From contig NC_079137.1 of NCBI RefSeq assembly GCF_945859705.1, forward strand, positions 40,213,054 through 40,277,053: DNA of 64,000 nucleotides. Reading direction: 5' to 3'. The translations under genes were made by a program, and so were the position numbers. Positions 1 through 12,600 of this stretch are shown here, in pieces. Below the pieces are notes generated by a model. It was given only the letters and a program-made list of their open reading frames with translations, was not told the DNA's origin and did not search any database. Every line of letters begins with the position of its first letter. Within the stretch, counting starts at the first letter, position 1. The stretch comes from Episyrphus balteatus. Lineage: Eukaryota; Arthropoda; Insecta; Diptera; Syrphidae.

Positions 1-3
1 CAA

Positions 4-221
4 CACTGAGGGAAAAGCCACCATAAAACCACGTAAAATCAATGAAAACCACATTGATTTAACTATTATTCGGAATAATTTTGCGTTGAAGATGAACATT
101 TTAAAATCAACGTGGAAAAAGGTTAATTTTTTATGGTTTCGTATCTTAAAGTCACATAAATCAAAATATTTCAACTTTGAAACAACGACGTTTCAACTTC
201 AATTTATTTTTTCCCTCAGTG
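4..221. mobile_element. Short MITE with CACTGAGGGAAAA inverted ends
   Basis: The left end CACTGAGGGAAAA is mirrored at the right by a T-run followed by TTCCCTCAGTG. Inside, a second pair of inverted segments (CCACGT near 31 and ACGTGG near 111-116) suggests a partly folded interior. It has no coding capacity. The ends begin with CACTG, as in several cut-and-paste superfamilies. No clear target duplication can be read because only three bases precede the element. The inverted ends are plain; the superfamily is unknown. Confidence 0.65.
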
Positions 222-929
222 AAGACAAGAAATACAATGGAGGCCACTCACTAAAAAATTGAAAGAATCCGAAGACCGAGATGCTAGCATGGTGTAGATT
301 GTAGAATATCGAGGAAACGTCAGCAGATCTTGAGAAGAACTGTAAAAAGCTGAAATACTTATCCGAAAACCTTATACCCTCCTAAAACAATAACCAATAC
401 CCAATACCCAATATTGAAAAACTACTAAAAGATTCAAATTTTATAAGACGCAAGCTTTCATATATTGAAAATTATTTAGATTAAGTTCAATTCGTTACAA
501 TCTTTAAGTATTTTATCCAAAATGTCAATATTTAACTCTTTTCAAAATTATGCTGTACGATATGAAAAAAATCAACAAGCACCCAACGTGTTATAATACC
601 ACCCCATTATTTGGTGATAATGCGTTTTCAACCCCAACGGTGAATTAAAAAAAATATATATATATATAAAACAAGCTGCAATAATTGCGATTAATTTTTA
701 ATTAAATTTTTCTACCCCATTTGGAAGAAAGGGTGAAAATGAAAATTCACTCAATATTGGAGCAGCAGATGCACAATTTCTTCTTCCGTCTCCCTCAATA
801 TTATGAAGGGAGGAGTTTTTTTTTTTTTTTTTGACTGAACTTGAATCTTTATAAAACAAAAACCCTCTCGCCCCCTTCATCAATATGAACCTAGAGCATT
901 CAATCAATTGTGAATACATTCAACCGAAA
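222..929. other. AT-rich DNA without recognisable genes
   Basis: No coding region or repeat that I can name. It contains a short (TA)n run at about 654-669 and a T-run at about 817-832. Short open frames on the minus strand here are simple-sequence artefacts. Confidence 0.5.
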
Positions 930-2230
930 ATTAGATTTTCATCTGCTTGACATGTCGAAGGAATGGAAAATGAAGGCCAGGTCTAGGTCTTTCCTGGATA
1001 TATGGACACAAGCTGGCATCGGTCGTTGTCCGTAGTAGAGTCGTTCGGTCGGTTGTTGCCATCATCATCATCGACATCATCCGTATAGTCACTTTAATAA
1101 TGAGAATGATGATGGTGAATATACGGAGCAAGAGGTGGACCAATATCTCAATGTATGTTGCCGATGATGATGATGACGAGCATAAGGTTTCGTATCGGAG
1201 TATGATGATGGAAATTCTGAAACAAATATAAATATAGTGTCCTTAAATCCTAGGGGAAAAGGACATAAATCTATGCGTATAAAGGTGTATATCCCATCAA
1301 GGCCTTATGTACAATACAAACTCTCTCTTCGAAAGCTATATAATATAGCTGGCATATATAGCCCATGCTCCATCACACTCTCAAGTTCAATAGGATCAAT
1401 TGAAATTTTGATTAAAATTAAATTTTCATTTTCCACGGTTCTTTCTGGATGTCGTTCATCGTTCGTTCGTTGCTGTTGCCTTCGTCGTTCGTTCGTCCTT
1501 TCTGTGTCCTCTTTTGTAAGCGATTTTAATCGAATTTTCGACACAAATGGGAACGATGTCCTTCTGATGCCTGTTTATACAGAGACTTATTTTTTTTATT
1601 TTTCGCCAAAGGTACTGCTGGGTGCGCTCTGTTGTTCAGCCGAACATCAGCCAGCTCCTAGCTCTCTAGGATTAAATTTTGCACAATTTAAACTGATTTT
1701 TGTAGATCGAATATGTGGTTTTGCTTGTAATTTAAATCCCAAACAGTCCCATCATTCGTCCTTTTTGACCGTCCACAGAGACAGAGAAAGTGGACTTTTG
1801 CTTTTCGACCACATTTCGAATAGGAGCACACACAATTATATAGACAGAAACAATCCAGACAAATAAAACGAATAAAGTCCTGTGTAATTAGAATTCAATA
1901 GCAGGTATCTGTAGGTATAGGTTTATATTGAGTTTGAGTTTGTGTGTTCGTCCTTGCAAACAGGTAACCGCTAATTAACATTAAATAAGCACTTAGCTTG
2001 AGTATACGCAATTCAAACGGGTCGAGGATATATAGAAACACTGATTCAATGTACAATCTATATTACATTCATACATACATCCGCATTGGTTTCCTGCGAT
2101 GTTTGCGAGTATCAACATCGTTGTATTTGCGCCGCGGAGAAAGGAAACTTTATGGAGAGTAGTAGTTTATGTGATATCGCGCATACAGTAATGTTCCCAT
2201 GTTTTGTTAAATATTTGATGAGGCTGAGTG
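930..2230. other. Unique, less AT-rich island with GAT/ATC triplet runs
   Basis: This block is visibly richer in G and C than its surroundings and shows no match to the repeats in this window. Triplet runs of the CAT/GAT type lie at about 1060-1090 and 1160-1180. A 209-codon plus-strand frame (1237-1866) begins with GTG, contains no recognisable domain and has no splice or polyadenylation context that would make it a gene. The island may be regulatory or may contain a non-coding exon; neither can be shown from sequence alone. Confidence 0.4.
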
Positions 2231-3197
2231 AACTATAAAAGGTAAAATAAAGGTAGCAAATCTAGCTGAAGTAGTAGCCTTTGAATTTTGATTATCTGCT
2301 ATGCGAGGAATCAGTAAATTTGTTATGCATTGCGAAATAGAACAGATATCTTATTATTCATTATTTAAATAAGTAGATGTTAAAAAGAAGGTTGTTTGTG
2401 ATTTAGAAAGAATTTGTTAAATTGTGTAATATTGGGAAAATTTAAGCATATGTGACTGCTACATTTAATATTTTAGATGGAAATTTTTTCGATATTCGGT
2501 CCAGCCGCCCGTTGAATTTGTCCCACTAATCAATAATATTTACATGTATAGAAACGTGGACCACCCTAATGGACATATTAATTTTTAGCAATATTCCTTA
2601 TTTATTGTTTAAAAAAAGAAATACTCTGTACCCCAAACTCCCCTTATAACGATTAAAGGAAACGGCTACCGCCTCTTAGTTAAACTTATTTTATCATTTT
2701 GTTTTATTTAATTATTTTTATTAAACGTAAGATTACGTTAAAATTTAATAATATTTGCTCAAAATTATTTTAAAATTTTGAAATCACTTCAAAAGAATCC
2801 AAACAATTGTTAAAATCGGCTAAGTAAAGTTCATGTCAAATAGGTAGGACACGGGAAAACAATTTTATCACATTAATTTTGATGTGAAACTCAATCACTC
2901 TAATTTTGGAACGTTGTTCAAAAAAAGTACCTAACTCTCGTATTTAACAGTTTCTAAGAAAAGTTCTTGTTTTCTGTCTTCGACTCAAAATATGTTAGAG
3001 AATTAGAAATTGAACAGAAAAATAATACTTTGTAGATTTTTCAGAAACTATTTTAACATTTTTTGAATGTTGTTAGGTATCAAAATTTTTTGTTTGAAAA
3101 CAAATTAATTTTTCAAAAACTTTTAATTTTAAATTGATGTACTTGCCTATTTAGAATGAAGTTTTCTTAAAAATTTTGATTCTCCTAGGATTAACTA
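2231..3197. other. AT-rich DNA, nothing recognised
   Basis: Homopolymer-rich DNA with no gene, RNA or clear repeat boundary that I can see. Confidence 0.5.
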
Positions 3198-3525
3198 ATG
3201 TCGTTTTCGATTGGCTCTCCAGAAGCGTTCGGAATCATTCAGATGCCTTCTGATGAAATTGTTTTATTCGCACGAAAATGACAAAAAGAACTTTTCTCAG
3301 AATAAAAATTCTCTTCTTGATTTCAAAACTAAATTCACTCAAAATCACTTATGTATTTTTAAATAATTAAATAAAATTTTCTAGTAGAAAAGTTAAAAAA
3401 AAAAAATTACTTAATTATTCAATAATACAGATATAAAATTTCAGAATTAAGTAGAAGCGATTCAGACTGTTTTATTGGATTTCAGAATGAGTCAATCCTT
3501 GAGTGAAACCAATCGAAAATGACAT
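3198..3525. mobile_element. MITE with TGTC(G/A)TTTTCGATTGG ends and 5-bp AACTA duplication
   Basis: The left end ATGTCGTTTTCGATTGG (3198-3214) is mirrored by CCAATCGAAAATGACAT (3509-3525), with one mismatch. The direct repeat AACTA flanks it at 3193-3197 and 3526-3530 and can be read as a target-site duplication (or TAACTA, if the terminal T is shared). The interior is AT-rich and non-coding. Sequences resembling parts of the interior (AGAAGCG, TCAGAATGAGT) recur near 13780-13850, suggesting relatives nearby. Superfamily not determined. Confidence 0.7.
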
Positions 3526-4261
3526 AACTATACAACTTTGAAATTATATAAATCTCCTTTAATTGAGACTGACGACCTGTATAAGTTTAACCATGCATTT
3601 TAATTCGTACTGTTGTTAGGTATCAAAATAAATACTCCAAAAATCGAAAAAAGAATAAGAAGACATTTCATCAAATAACTCAGTACCACCTAATTTTACA
3701 AAGCAACACATTGGGTGATATGCATAAAAAAGTAGTACTTACTTAAAGTAAAAGGTGAAAGTAAATACTATAAATTCTAGTAAAAGGTAAAATTCATAGT
3801 ATTTACTTAATTTCGTATGCATAAAAAAAAGTACCTGCTAGCAGGCAAATACTTTAAGTAGATACTAAATTCATCCAAGTAAATACTAGAATTCACCCAA
3901 AAATGATAGTAAATACTTTTTTTTCTAGATGATTGATATTCGTTTCGAATTTAAGCCTGGTACGTATGCTACTGAAGCGATACGAAAATTTTCTTACAAA
4001 AAAAAGCTACTAAATTGAACGAAAAATTATTTTCAGCCTAGCCAACGAAATTCTTAGCTTTGCTCGCACATTTGGAAAAATTAAAATCATTTGACTTTGG
4101 AGACCTAGACAAATTTTCGTTTAGCTTTAGCAGCGTACTAGGGCTTACAAATAAATTGTTCTGAAAGTTTTACCGTGTAATCCAATACAAATTTTTACTG
4201 TTTCTTAAATTTGAGTTTGTGATGTGAACATCTGTTCGTGCTTTTTTTGTGAGTCAAAAGT

Positions 4262-4850
4262 GAACTTAACAGCAGCATAAAAAAATTGAACTTGAGATAA
4301 CAATCAGATATTACATGATGGCTCTAACGATTTTCTTTAAAAAATTTAATATTGAAAATATGGACCGTAATTAACGGTATATCCCATAGAACCGTTTTCT
4401 AGTAAACGACACCACCAATTTCAATAAAAAAATATGAACAAAAACTTTTTAGTGGCCTTAATATTAAAATAAAACAAATTTTTCAATAAAATCATTTTTG
4501 GATTAAAAAAAGATCGAAATTTTGTATGAAAAATCTATTTTGAAAAGGATTAAATGATTTTATTGAAACTTTATTTTCATTTATCAATTAATATTTCTTC
4601 TCTTTAATGGAATACCATTTTTATTTTTAAAAAATTTTGTGAACATTTTTATATGAAAAAGAACCTCTAGATTTCCAATTCTTTGTGATGCATTAAAAAA
4701 AACGTTATTTAACTGTAAACCAAATTTTATATTATTTTAAGGTTTTTTTATATTTTTTAAAAATAATCTTTTATGAATTTGTAAAAGCTTTAATATTTCA
4801 AGCAACTTTTGACATAAGAGCAAGTACGTGCGACACAGTTTTGCATTTTT
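4262..4850 (+). repeat. Partial R1 dispersed repeat
   Basis: It shares with the fuller R1 copies at 30591 and 46871 the run beginning near 'AACTTGAGATAACAAT', the phrase GGCTCTAACGATTTT, the 'ACCGT..TTAACGGTA' block, and the closing 'AAGAGCAAGTACGTGCGAC' followed by a T-run. The middle section that carries TCTGTC/GTCCG motifs in other copies is missing. No coding capacity is visible. Confidence 0.6.
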
Positions 4851-5317
4851 TTTTTTTTCATTGCGAATTCCCTAAAATATATTATTCATGGCTAGTAAAG
4901 TTAATATACTGTTGGCAATTCGAATATGATTCAGAGTTGAAATTATCTCAACAGTTTTGAAACTTGACATTACTTAAAATAAAAACTTATTGAAAAAAAA
5001 TTACTATTCATTTACAATAATGACTTATTGATAAAGTTTTTTAAATTTAACTCTGAGTCCGATAATAAATCGATCATTCTAAACTTTTTGGTAATTGATA
5101 CATACAAATTCTGCCATTTAGACAAATATTAACAACCATCGATTTTTAAGAAATACCATGAAAAGATTGCGTCAAAATATGACTCAAGACTGCTATTCAT
5201 AAGTTTCATGGCTTCATAATTGCGATTTTAAAACAAAAAAGTATATACTATCAATTTTACAAGTTGGTATTTTGTAACCTTGAAAAAATCAAGTAATTCC
5301 TAAAGAAATAAAGTACT

Positions 5318-6260
5318 TAGGGTAAGCGGGGGTACATTTGACACCGGGGCACATTTGACTTTGCGTTTTTCGGTATGATCGTGCCCTTAATTAACAATAG
5401 TTTGGATGAAGAAAGAAGCTTAGTTTGATTTAAAGAAATTTTGCGAAATTTCGCAGTCTTTCATTAACTTTTCGCGGAGTAACACGTGTTTTCGTGTTTT
5501 CTGTATTTCTGATCTTATTTTTGACCACCGGTATGTAAGCGATTTCTGAACCTAATTAAAAGTTTTTTCAATGCTGAATCAATATTTTGATAGCACTATG
5601 CTTAAAGTTAAGTAAATTAAAATCAGCTTTGTAAAAAAATAGTATTAGTTATTGAAAAAAAAGAAAAACAGTTATGAAGCTCCTTCGGGGCACCTTTGAC
5701 TTTTGCAATTTGGTCACATTTTTACGTTGATTTTGGGGAATTATTTATTTAATAAATTATTTAAAAGTAAATCGACATCGATAAATTTTGATTAAGATTT
5801 AAATGGAGAGATTTTTTGAAATATTTTATGGTTTTTTGTTTTTTCTTCTTCTTTTTAGAAAATAAATTTTTTGATTTATTTTTTTCTTTATATTGTTTAG
5901 TACCTAGATTGTTTAAAACCAAAAACTTATTTTTTTTCTAATTAAATAATAGACGAGTAAGATCCGCTGATAGTTTTAAAAATGTAATGCACACGATGTG
6001 GGGTTTAATCCACCATTGTCAAATGTACCCCTTTTAAAGTCAAAAGTGCCCCGGGATGGGGGCACTTTTGACAAAATGACTTTTTTTAGAAAACATAATT
6101 TTTTTAAATGTTGTAATGTTGTAAAACAAAAAAATTACTGTTAGTATAATCTTGAATAGTCAATAAATCAAATACAAAACAAAACATTGGAAAACATTAA
6201 CAGTTTTCGAAAATACAGACCTTTAAAAACTAAGTGTCAAATGTACCCCCTTCTCCCCTA
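5318..6260. mobile_element. Nested element with GGGGGTACATTTGACAC inverted ends
   Basis: The left end TAGGGTAAGCGGGGGTACAT (5318-5337), continuing TTGACAC, is mirrored by GTGTCAAATGTACCCCCTTC...CCCCTA ending at 6260. If the ends begin with GGG, the flanking TA on each side would be a TA target duplication. Inside, the motif GGGGCAC-TTTGAC recurs in both orientations at about 5345, 5688 and 6043-6072, the last forming a tight hairpin. It interrupts the larger 3707-6446 element and is therefore younger than it. Confidence 0.72.
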
Positions 6261-6446
6261 CTAGTTTTTATGCATATGGAATAAAGTATTTACTGAAAAA
6301 GTTCATCCAAAAAAGTAGTTACTATGAATAATAGTAAATACTTAATTTTCAGCATTTACTTGATTTTTATGCATATGAAAAATAGTATATACTTGAAAAT
6401 TCTCTAGTAAAAGCATTTACTATTTTTATGCATATCACCCATTGTG

Positions 6447-8619
6447 ACAAAATGCTTCTAGATTTCAGTTTTCATAAATTACCTACTGAGGGGTCTACTT
6501 TTGTTAAAACTATTACTGAATAAAATATATATAAGTACTGTATTTCGACAAAATAAAGGAAATTCGAAATGCAATATTCAATAGAAATTATATTTGGCTT
6601 AGGTATATTAAAGGAAATTTTATGAACTCAAGTAATACATCAACAATAATTCTGCCTGTCTATAATATGGACCTAAAGCCAAAAACTGATGAATCGATTA
6701 AATTAACACTTGGTATGTTGCTCCGGTTCTCATTGAACACAATGAGATATTTTATTAATCTAAAAATTGGCTTTATAAATGTAGTTCCTTATAGATAATC
6801 TTTAAAAAAATTGAGCTTGACACATTTTGAAGTATTCAAGCTGTGTTTTTTACTTGGTCTGATATATTTCATTATATTTTAGTTTGTTGGTTAAGTTCAT
6901 TTTTGCTTTGTAAATTTGATAAAAATACTATTGCTTACAACATTAAGATTAAAAGAAAACACACATTGAAGAAAATATAACAAATTTTTCAAGTTTTAGA
7001 ATTTAAGGTTTCCCGCTTCCCCCATAACTTTATGGCAAGTTTACATTGTAATTAGTTAATTTTGTTGTAAAAACGATTTTTCATTTGACCTAAAAGAACC
7101 TATGGCGAACGGAGGCACATTAAATCAAAATATACCTTACCTTAAAAAAGTACGTATACACCACAGTGACCAGATTTTTTTTTTTAATTTTATTAACATT
7201 TTCATCATAACCTAAATTCAACAAGAGCAAATGAACAACTATACATTTATGTTTTTTCTATTGATTCGTACAAAACGATTCTAATGAACATACATCTTCT
7301 GTTTTAGTTTAATGTTTTAGAAAAAAAATGTTTTAGAAAAAACGAAAATACAGGGTCAAATATATATTCTTACAAAAACCTCAATGAAATCTGTTTCTTT
7401 GCTAAAATAGTTAATCCATCTGGTTTTGCATATTAAAAGATAAATCTCAAACCTTTCCTGGAATATGTCCTCATATTTTCCCAGTTTCAGTTGGTTTCAA
7501 AATTATTGTCCAACTCAACCTACTCCAAAACCCTCTTAGAAGTAAATTGTATCCTCAATCATTATGAAAATATATTTATTTATCTACTTAGGTATATAGG
7601 ATATAACATGTTAAATGTATGTTGCAACTTTTCACCTTCACCTGGTATAAAACTTTCATATACCTACGTGTGGTTCTGGTGCAATTGAGAGTTTCTAGTT
7701 AAATTTTGATAGGTTTGAAGTGATGTGGCAAAGTGCAGCAAATAGTTTTGAAACTATTCTAGGAAACAAGGATGTACAGAAATTATATTAAAGTTTTAAA
7801 TTATTTTAAATACTTTTTGGCTTTAGAACTTAAAATATGGTGGGAAGGAAAAAAACCGTAGGTTTTATAAGATTGATCAAAAATTTAAAAGTTTTAAATC
7901 AGAAAAATCAAGAGTAGAAAATTTACAAATTCATTAATTTGCACTTTTATTGTAAAATATATGTTGATATCCGTTTCCCTTGTATTTTTACATCAATCAT
8001 CCCTTTTTTTCAACTCTGATTATAGCGAACTTGAAAAAGATGTACATATATTTTTGTCAACATTTCATGCATTGCAGACACTCAGATATCATAAATTTGT
8101 CAGTGCAATTTTTCTTATGACAATATTTCTTTTTTTTTTCTCGACTTTAATGAACTTCTCTCGCACATGATTACCCCAAGATCATGCCTTTCATCTTCAT
8201 TTCCCACTTAGGGGCAAAGAAAATATTATTCAATCTGTTGCCCTCCCTGCTAGACATATGAAATCCGCATGTGCACCCTCAAAAAATATCGCACTCCATT
8301 AGCTTTAGCAGTCATTACTTTGGAACACTCCACAGTCTTTTGAAAGATCAAAAGTAAACAAGCGATTTATTGCAACAAATTTGACGTCGTCGTCCTGGTG
8401 ACATATTTATTAATAAAATCAGAAGAATTTTGACATATAAGGGGCAAGGAATTTGTTTTTTTTTTTTTTTCAAAAATTCACCACATTTTGGTGTTGAAAA
8501 ACAAATATGCTCACGAAAGCATGTCATTGTCATGTTCAGTGCTTTCAGATTTTTACCCCCTATCAATGTTGTATGAGTAAAACATAAACACAAAAAAAAA
8601 TATAAACAAACAGAACTTT
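6447..8619. other. AT-rich DNA, possible relics only
   Basis: No gene seen. The phrase ACGTATACACC(A/T)CAGTGACC near 7153-7172 recurs at about 39484-39502, so a diverged dispersed repeat ends here, but its other boundary is not clear. Small open frames around 7491 and 7961 have no recognisable content. Confidence 0.4.
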
Positions 8620-8960
8620 TGTTAACATAAAAGCGAGAAAAAAATAAAACTTAATATGGGTGAAGGCTTTAAATTTGCCTTGACACACATATTACACGGC
8701 GACCGGTGGAGTGGTAGAATGGTGTGACACGTGGACAAGCGAACTCGATTGCCGGTGTTGTGTCGGTGTCTATATGAAGCATGTTGTGTCCGCAATGTCG
8801 CGCCCAGATTTTGATGAAGCATCAGCCTTTCGTATAAATCTCAGCCAGAAAACAAGACATCCGTCGATTAATTGTGTCGGAAATTCGGTCGGATGAATTT
8901 CCAATTTTTCCTGCAACATGCTGCTGATACTATTTAACAGTGCTGTCGTTGTTAGTAACT
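8620..8960. other. Unique, less AT-rich island
   Basis: About 340 bases with many CG dinucleotides and short overlapping open frames on both strands, none convincing. Its lack of similarity to the window's repeats makes it a candidate host (non-transposon) segment. Confidence 0.35.
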
Positions 8961-9185
8961 AAACTTACATATAGTTCAAAGAGTTAAATAAGGTTTTGAA
9001 AATTGAATTGATTCCTTATTACGGATGTACTAGAATGTGAGGCAAGGTTACCTTTGTACTGAAATGTGAAAGTAAACGATATTATTGCAATAATATAGAA
9101 AACATTATATTCACCTCATTAGACTACAATTATTATAATATATCTACTATCCATTTGAAGGTTCATTTTTTTTTTATATCTCGCT

Positions 9186-9411
9186 TAAGCTAGGGACACA
9201 CAAAATCGCAGGACACATGCGATTTTGACCACAAGATTATTTAGTCGCAAAGATCGATCACATAGATATCAAGCCTGTAAACACACATGCTTCCAAAAAT
9301 CGCATAGATTTAAATTTTGAGAATTGTTCCCAAAGGCATTGAAATCCTTGTGATCCATTTTTGCTATTAAATAATTTTGCGACCGAAATCGCATGTGTTT
9401 TCCTTGCCTTA
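9186..9411. repeat. Imperfect hairpin MITE, arms ACACATGCGATTT
   Basis: The left arm from TAAGCTAGGGACACA through ACACATGCGATTTT, a gap, then AAGATTATTTAG is mirrored on the right by TAAATAATTTTGCGAC, GAAATCGCATGTGT and a terminal CCTTGCCTTA. The arms are about 65-70 bases, diverged, around a loop of roughly 90 bases. No target duplication was found. Short palindromes of this type are usually MITEs. Confidence 0.55.
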
Positions 9412-9650
9412 GATCGTGTAACTCCCACATACAACACTTTGAGTAACAGCGATTTTTTCGAAAACGGCTCTAACGATTTTAAAGAAACTAAGATTTAATT
9501 GCTGCTTCCAAAAAAACTGCATTTTTATTTTTCATACAAAAATTAGGACAATAAAATAAAGCGTAGCCGTTTATTTTTCGAAAATTGACTTCTACCGTGC
9601 AAAATGATGTTTTTTATAATTTCTAATATGTAGGACATATTAAAATTTTG

Positions 9651-12600
9651 AAAAAAAGAGGTTGTCTGTAAAGCCAGTTTACGGACGATGAATTTCCGTG
9701 ATAACGTCGTATAAAAACAGGTTGTGTGCTTTTGTTTGAAATGAGTCAATTGAAGCGTTAATTTATTTCATAGCCCAGTCATTTTAGTCATTTTTAAGCC
9801 CAATCTGCGGAAAAATTCCTACTGGGCTGAATTTTGGTATACAGCTTAATGACGGCTTTGTTATGAAGATGTGAAAAATCGACATTGATATCGTGTCCGC
9901 GTTAAGAGTTATAGGGGTCAAAAGGTCACAAAAACTGGTTTTTCACGATTTTCAGCAAAACGGTAAGCCTTATCAAAAAATTTTCAATGCAAGAATTGTA
10001 GACCAGATTATTATATATAAAAAGTGTCATGACACTTTTTTTCCTAAGACCCACCGTTTCTTAGGTATAACGATTCAAAAAGTTGAAGTTTAGTTGTAAT
10101 CGTCATAATCCTATTCCTGAAAAAAAAAACTCCTAACTGAAAAGTTCCTGAAATTTCATTATTTTTTTAGCTTGAATTTCGTTCCTCAACTGTTAAGAAT
10201 ATGGGGAAACCAAAAAAAAAATGGAAATTTTCGCCATTTTTCCGATTGGGGCCCTTCTCCCGAAACCATTTCCCTGGGAATTTTTGTTTAGAATATGTCT
10301 GAAAATATACAGGGTGTGCAATAGAGAATGGACAACCCTAAAACGGCTTATAGCTACACTTATGATTGTTCTAAAAACAGATAGAAAAAAGTTCTATCGC
10401 AACCAGTTCATAAAATATGGACTTTTTTTCGTTCAGTGTATTTTAAATTTTATCATCTTATGTTTTCGTTCACTACAACCACGAATGAATGAATTTTATT
10501 TATTTCTTTTTTTTATAATTTTCTACAATAATTGGATGAGTACAAAAACACTTTAAAAATTTCATAGCTATTGCACATTTTCGTAAAAAAAATTTTGAAA
10601 TCTGTTTTTTGATGCAAAATGTAAAAAAAATATTTTATGAAAAATTTTAAACACCTGTGGTATAAAATAAATCTATAGAAACCTAGGTGGCCATCATTCT
10701 TAAAAATATTCTCCTTATACCAGAATATTTTTAAGAAAGTTGGCCACCTAGGTTTCTATAGATTTATTTTATACCACAGGTGTTTAAAATTTTTCATAAA
10801 TAACTTTTTTTACATTTTGCATCAAAAAACAGATTTCAAAATTTTTTTTACGAAAATGTGCAATAGCTATGAAATTTTTAAAGTGTTTATGTACTCATCC
10901 AATTATTGTAGAAAATTATAAAAAAAAGAAATAAATAAAATTCATTCATTCGTGGTTGTAGTGAACGAAAACATAAGATGATAAAATTTAAAATACACTG
11001 AACGAAAAAAAGTCCATATTTTATGAACTGGTTGCGATAGAACTTTTTTCTATCTGTTTTTAGAACAATCATAAGTGTAGCTATAAGCCGTTTTAGGGTT
11101 GTCCATTCTCTATTGCACATCCTGTATATTTTCAGACATATTCTAAACAAAAATTCCCAGGGAAATGGTTTCGGGAGAAGGGCCCCAATCGGAAAAATGG
11201 CGAAAATTTCCATTTTTTTTTTGGTTTCCCCATATTCTTAACAGTTGAGGAACGAAATTCAAGCTAAAAAAATAATGAAATTTCAGGAACTTTTCAGTTA
11301 GGAGTTTTTTTTTCAGGAATAGGATTATGACGATTACAACTAAACTTCAACTTTTTGAATCGTTATACCTAAGAAACGGTGGGTCTTAGGAAAAAAAGTG
11401 TCATGACACTTTTTATATATAATAATCTGGTCTACAATTCTTGCATTGAAAATTTTTTGATAAGGCTTACCGTTTTGCTGAAAATCGTGAAAAACCAGTT
11501 TTTGTGACCTTTTGACCCCTATAACTCTTAACGCGGACACGATATCAATGTCGATTTTTCACATCTTCATAACAAAGCCGTCATTAAGCTGTATACCAAA
11601 ATTCAGCCCAGTAGGAATTTTTCCGCAGATAAAACCTAAAATTACTGGACTATTCAATCAATCATAATTTACAAGAATTTTAATTTATAATTTAATTTAT
11701 TTTAATTTATATTAATTTTTTTATTCTTAAAGCTTACAAAAAAGCCCAAAATTGCTTCTAAAGAATAAAACCATTTTTAAATTTTTACAATGTGAAAAAA
11801 GTATTAAAATAATTTATTAAAAAAAATCATTTCTTATGAAAAAAGTGAAAAAATCACTTATTTTCTCACGCTATTGAATCAATTTTTTCAATAACAACCT
11901 ATACAAAATTTTATATCATGTGAAAGCTCATCATTCACCTTTCAAATGACGTTTCAATCTTATATCTGCGGTGCCTAGAAAAAAAGTTAGAATTTTTTTA
12001 AAGCCAACCATGTCTACATTTCAAACTGAGAATACAGTACTGGTGTTTCGAGGTATTTTGCAAGTTTTTTTAATTTACCATTGTGTAGCTTGTAGTGAAT
12101 GTACAGTAAGGTGTGATATATCAAATGAAAGGTAATATTATCAGGATGCTCAATAAAGTTAAATCAAGTTTGTATTGGCTCTAGATCAAAAGATATTACC
12201 TGTTGAAAAATAGAACTTTTTTTTACCGTTATCTATAAATTGTGACAACAAAATTGATTAAAATTATGCACAAATATAGTTTTACTATCTATTTTACTAT
12301 AAATTTCATTTATTTATCTGTTGAAGAAAAAAAGATAAAAATAAAACACGGTCAAAAAACTTGCGACAAAAAAACTTGTTTTTCCCGTTATTCGGTCAAA
12401 AATCATTTTAAAATAACAATTTTTTGCACATATATGTGCATAGTCATAGACTAGATGTTCTATAAGCTTGAGATTTTTTGAACGCGACAAAAAATTTAAA
12501 AAAATTAAAAAAAATTACCCAAACATACCCCAAAATAAGTGGGTGTTTTTCAAAAATTCATATTTCAAAACGCAGAGACTTAAAAAAAAATCTGTATTAG

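Larger units (their letters stand above)
3707..6446. mobile_element. Composite element with ~20-bp GGGTGATATGCATAAAAA ends
   Basis: Left end CACATTGGGTGATATGC (3707-3723) matches the reverse complement of the right end (6430-6446) at all but one base, and the match continues into ATAAAAA. Both subterminal zones (3730-3930 and 6265-6420) hold many copies of AGTAAATACTT and its complement, as expected for transposase-binding sites. The interior carries a partial R1 copy and a complete nested element at 5318-6260. No transposase frame is visible, so it is non-autonomous. No clear target duplication was found. Confidence 0.65.

Noticed and set aside
1237..1866. 209-codon plus-strand open frame
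   Set aside because: Begins with GTG, not ATG; no recognisable domain, no initiation or polyadenylation context, and an overlapping open frame on the other strand. Probably chance in a less AT-rich island.
9893..11540. Identical 66-codon and ~110-codon frames on opposite strands
   Set aside because: They are the two arms of a palindromic element. Duplication explains their identity; it is not evidence of protein conservation.
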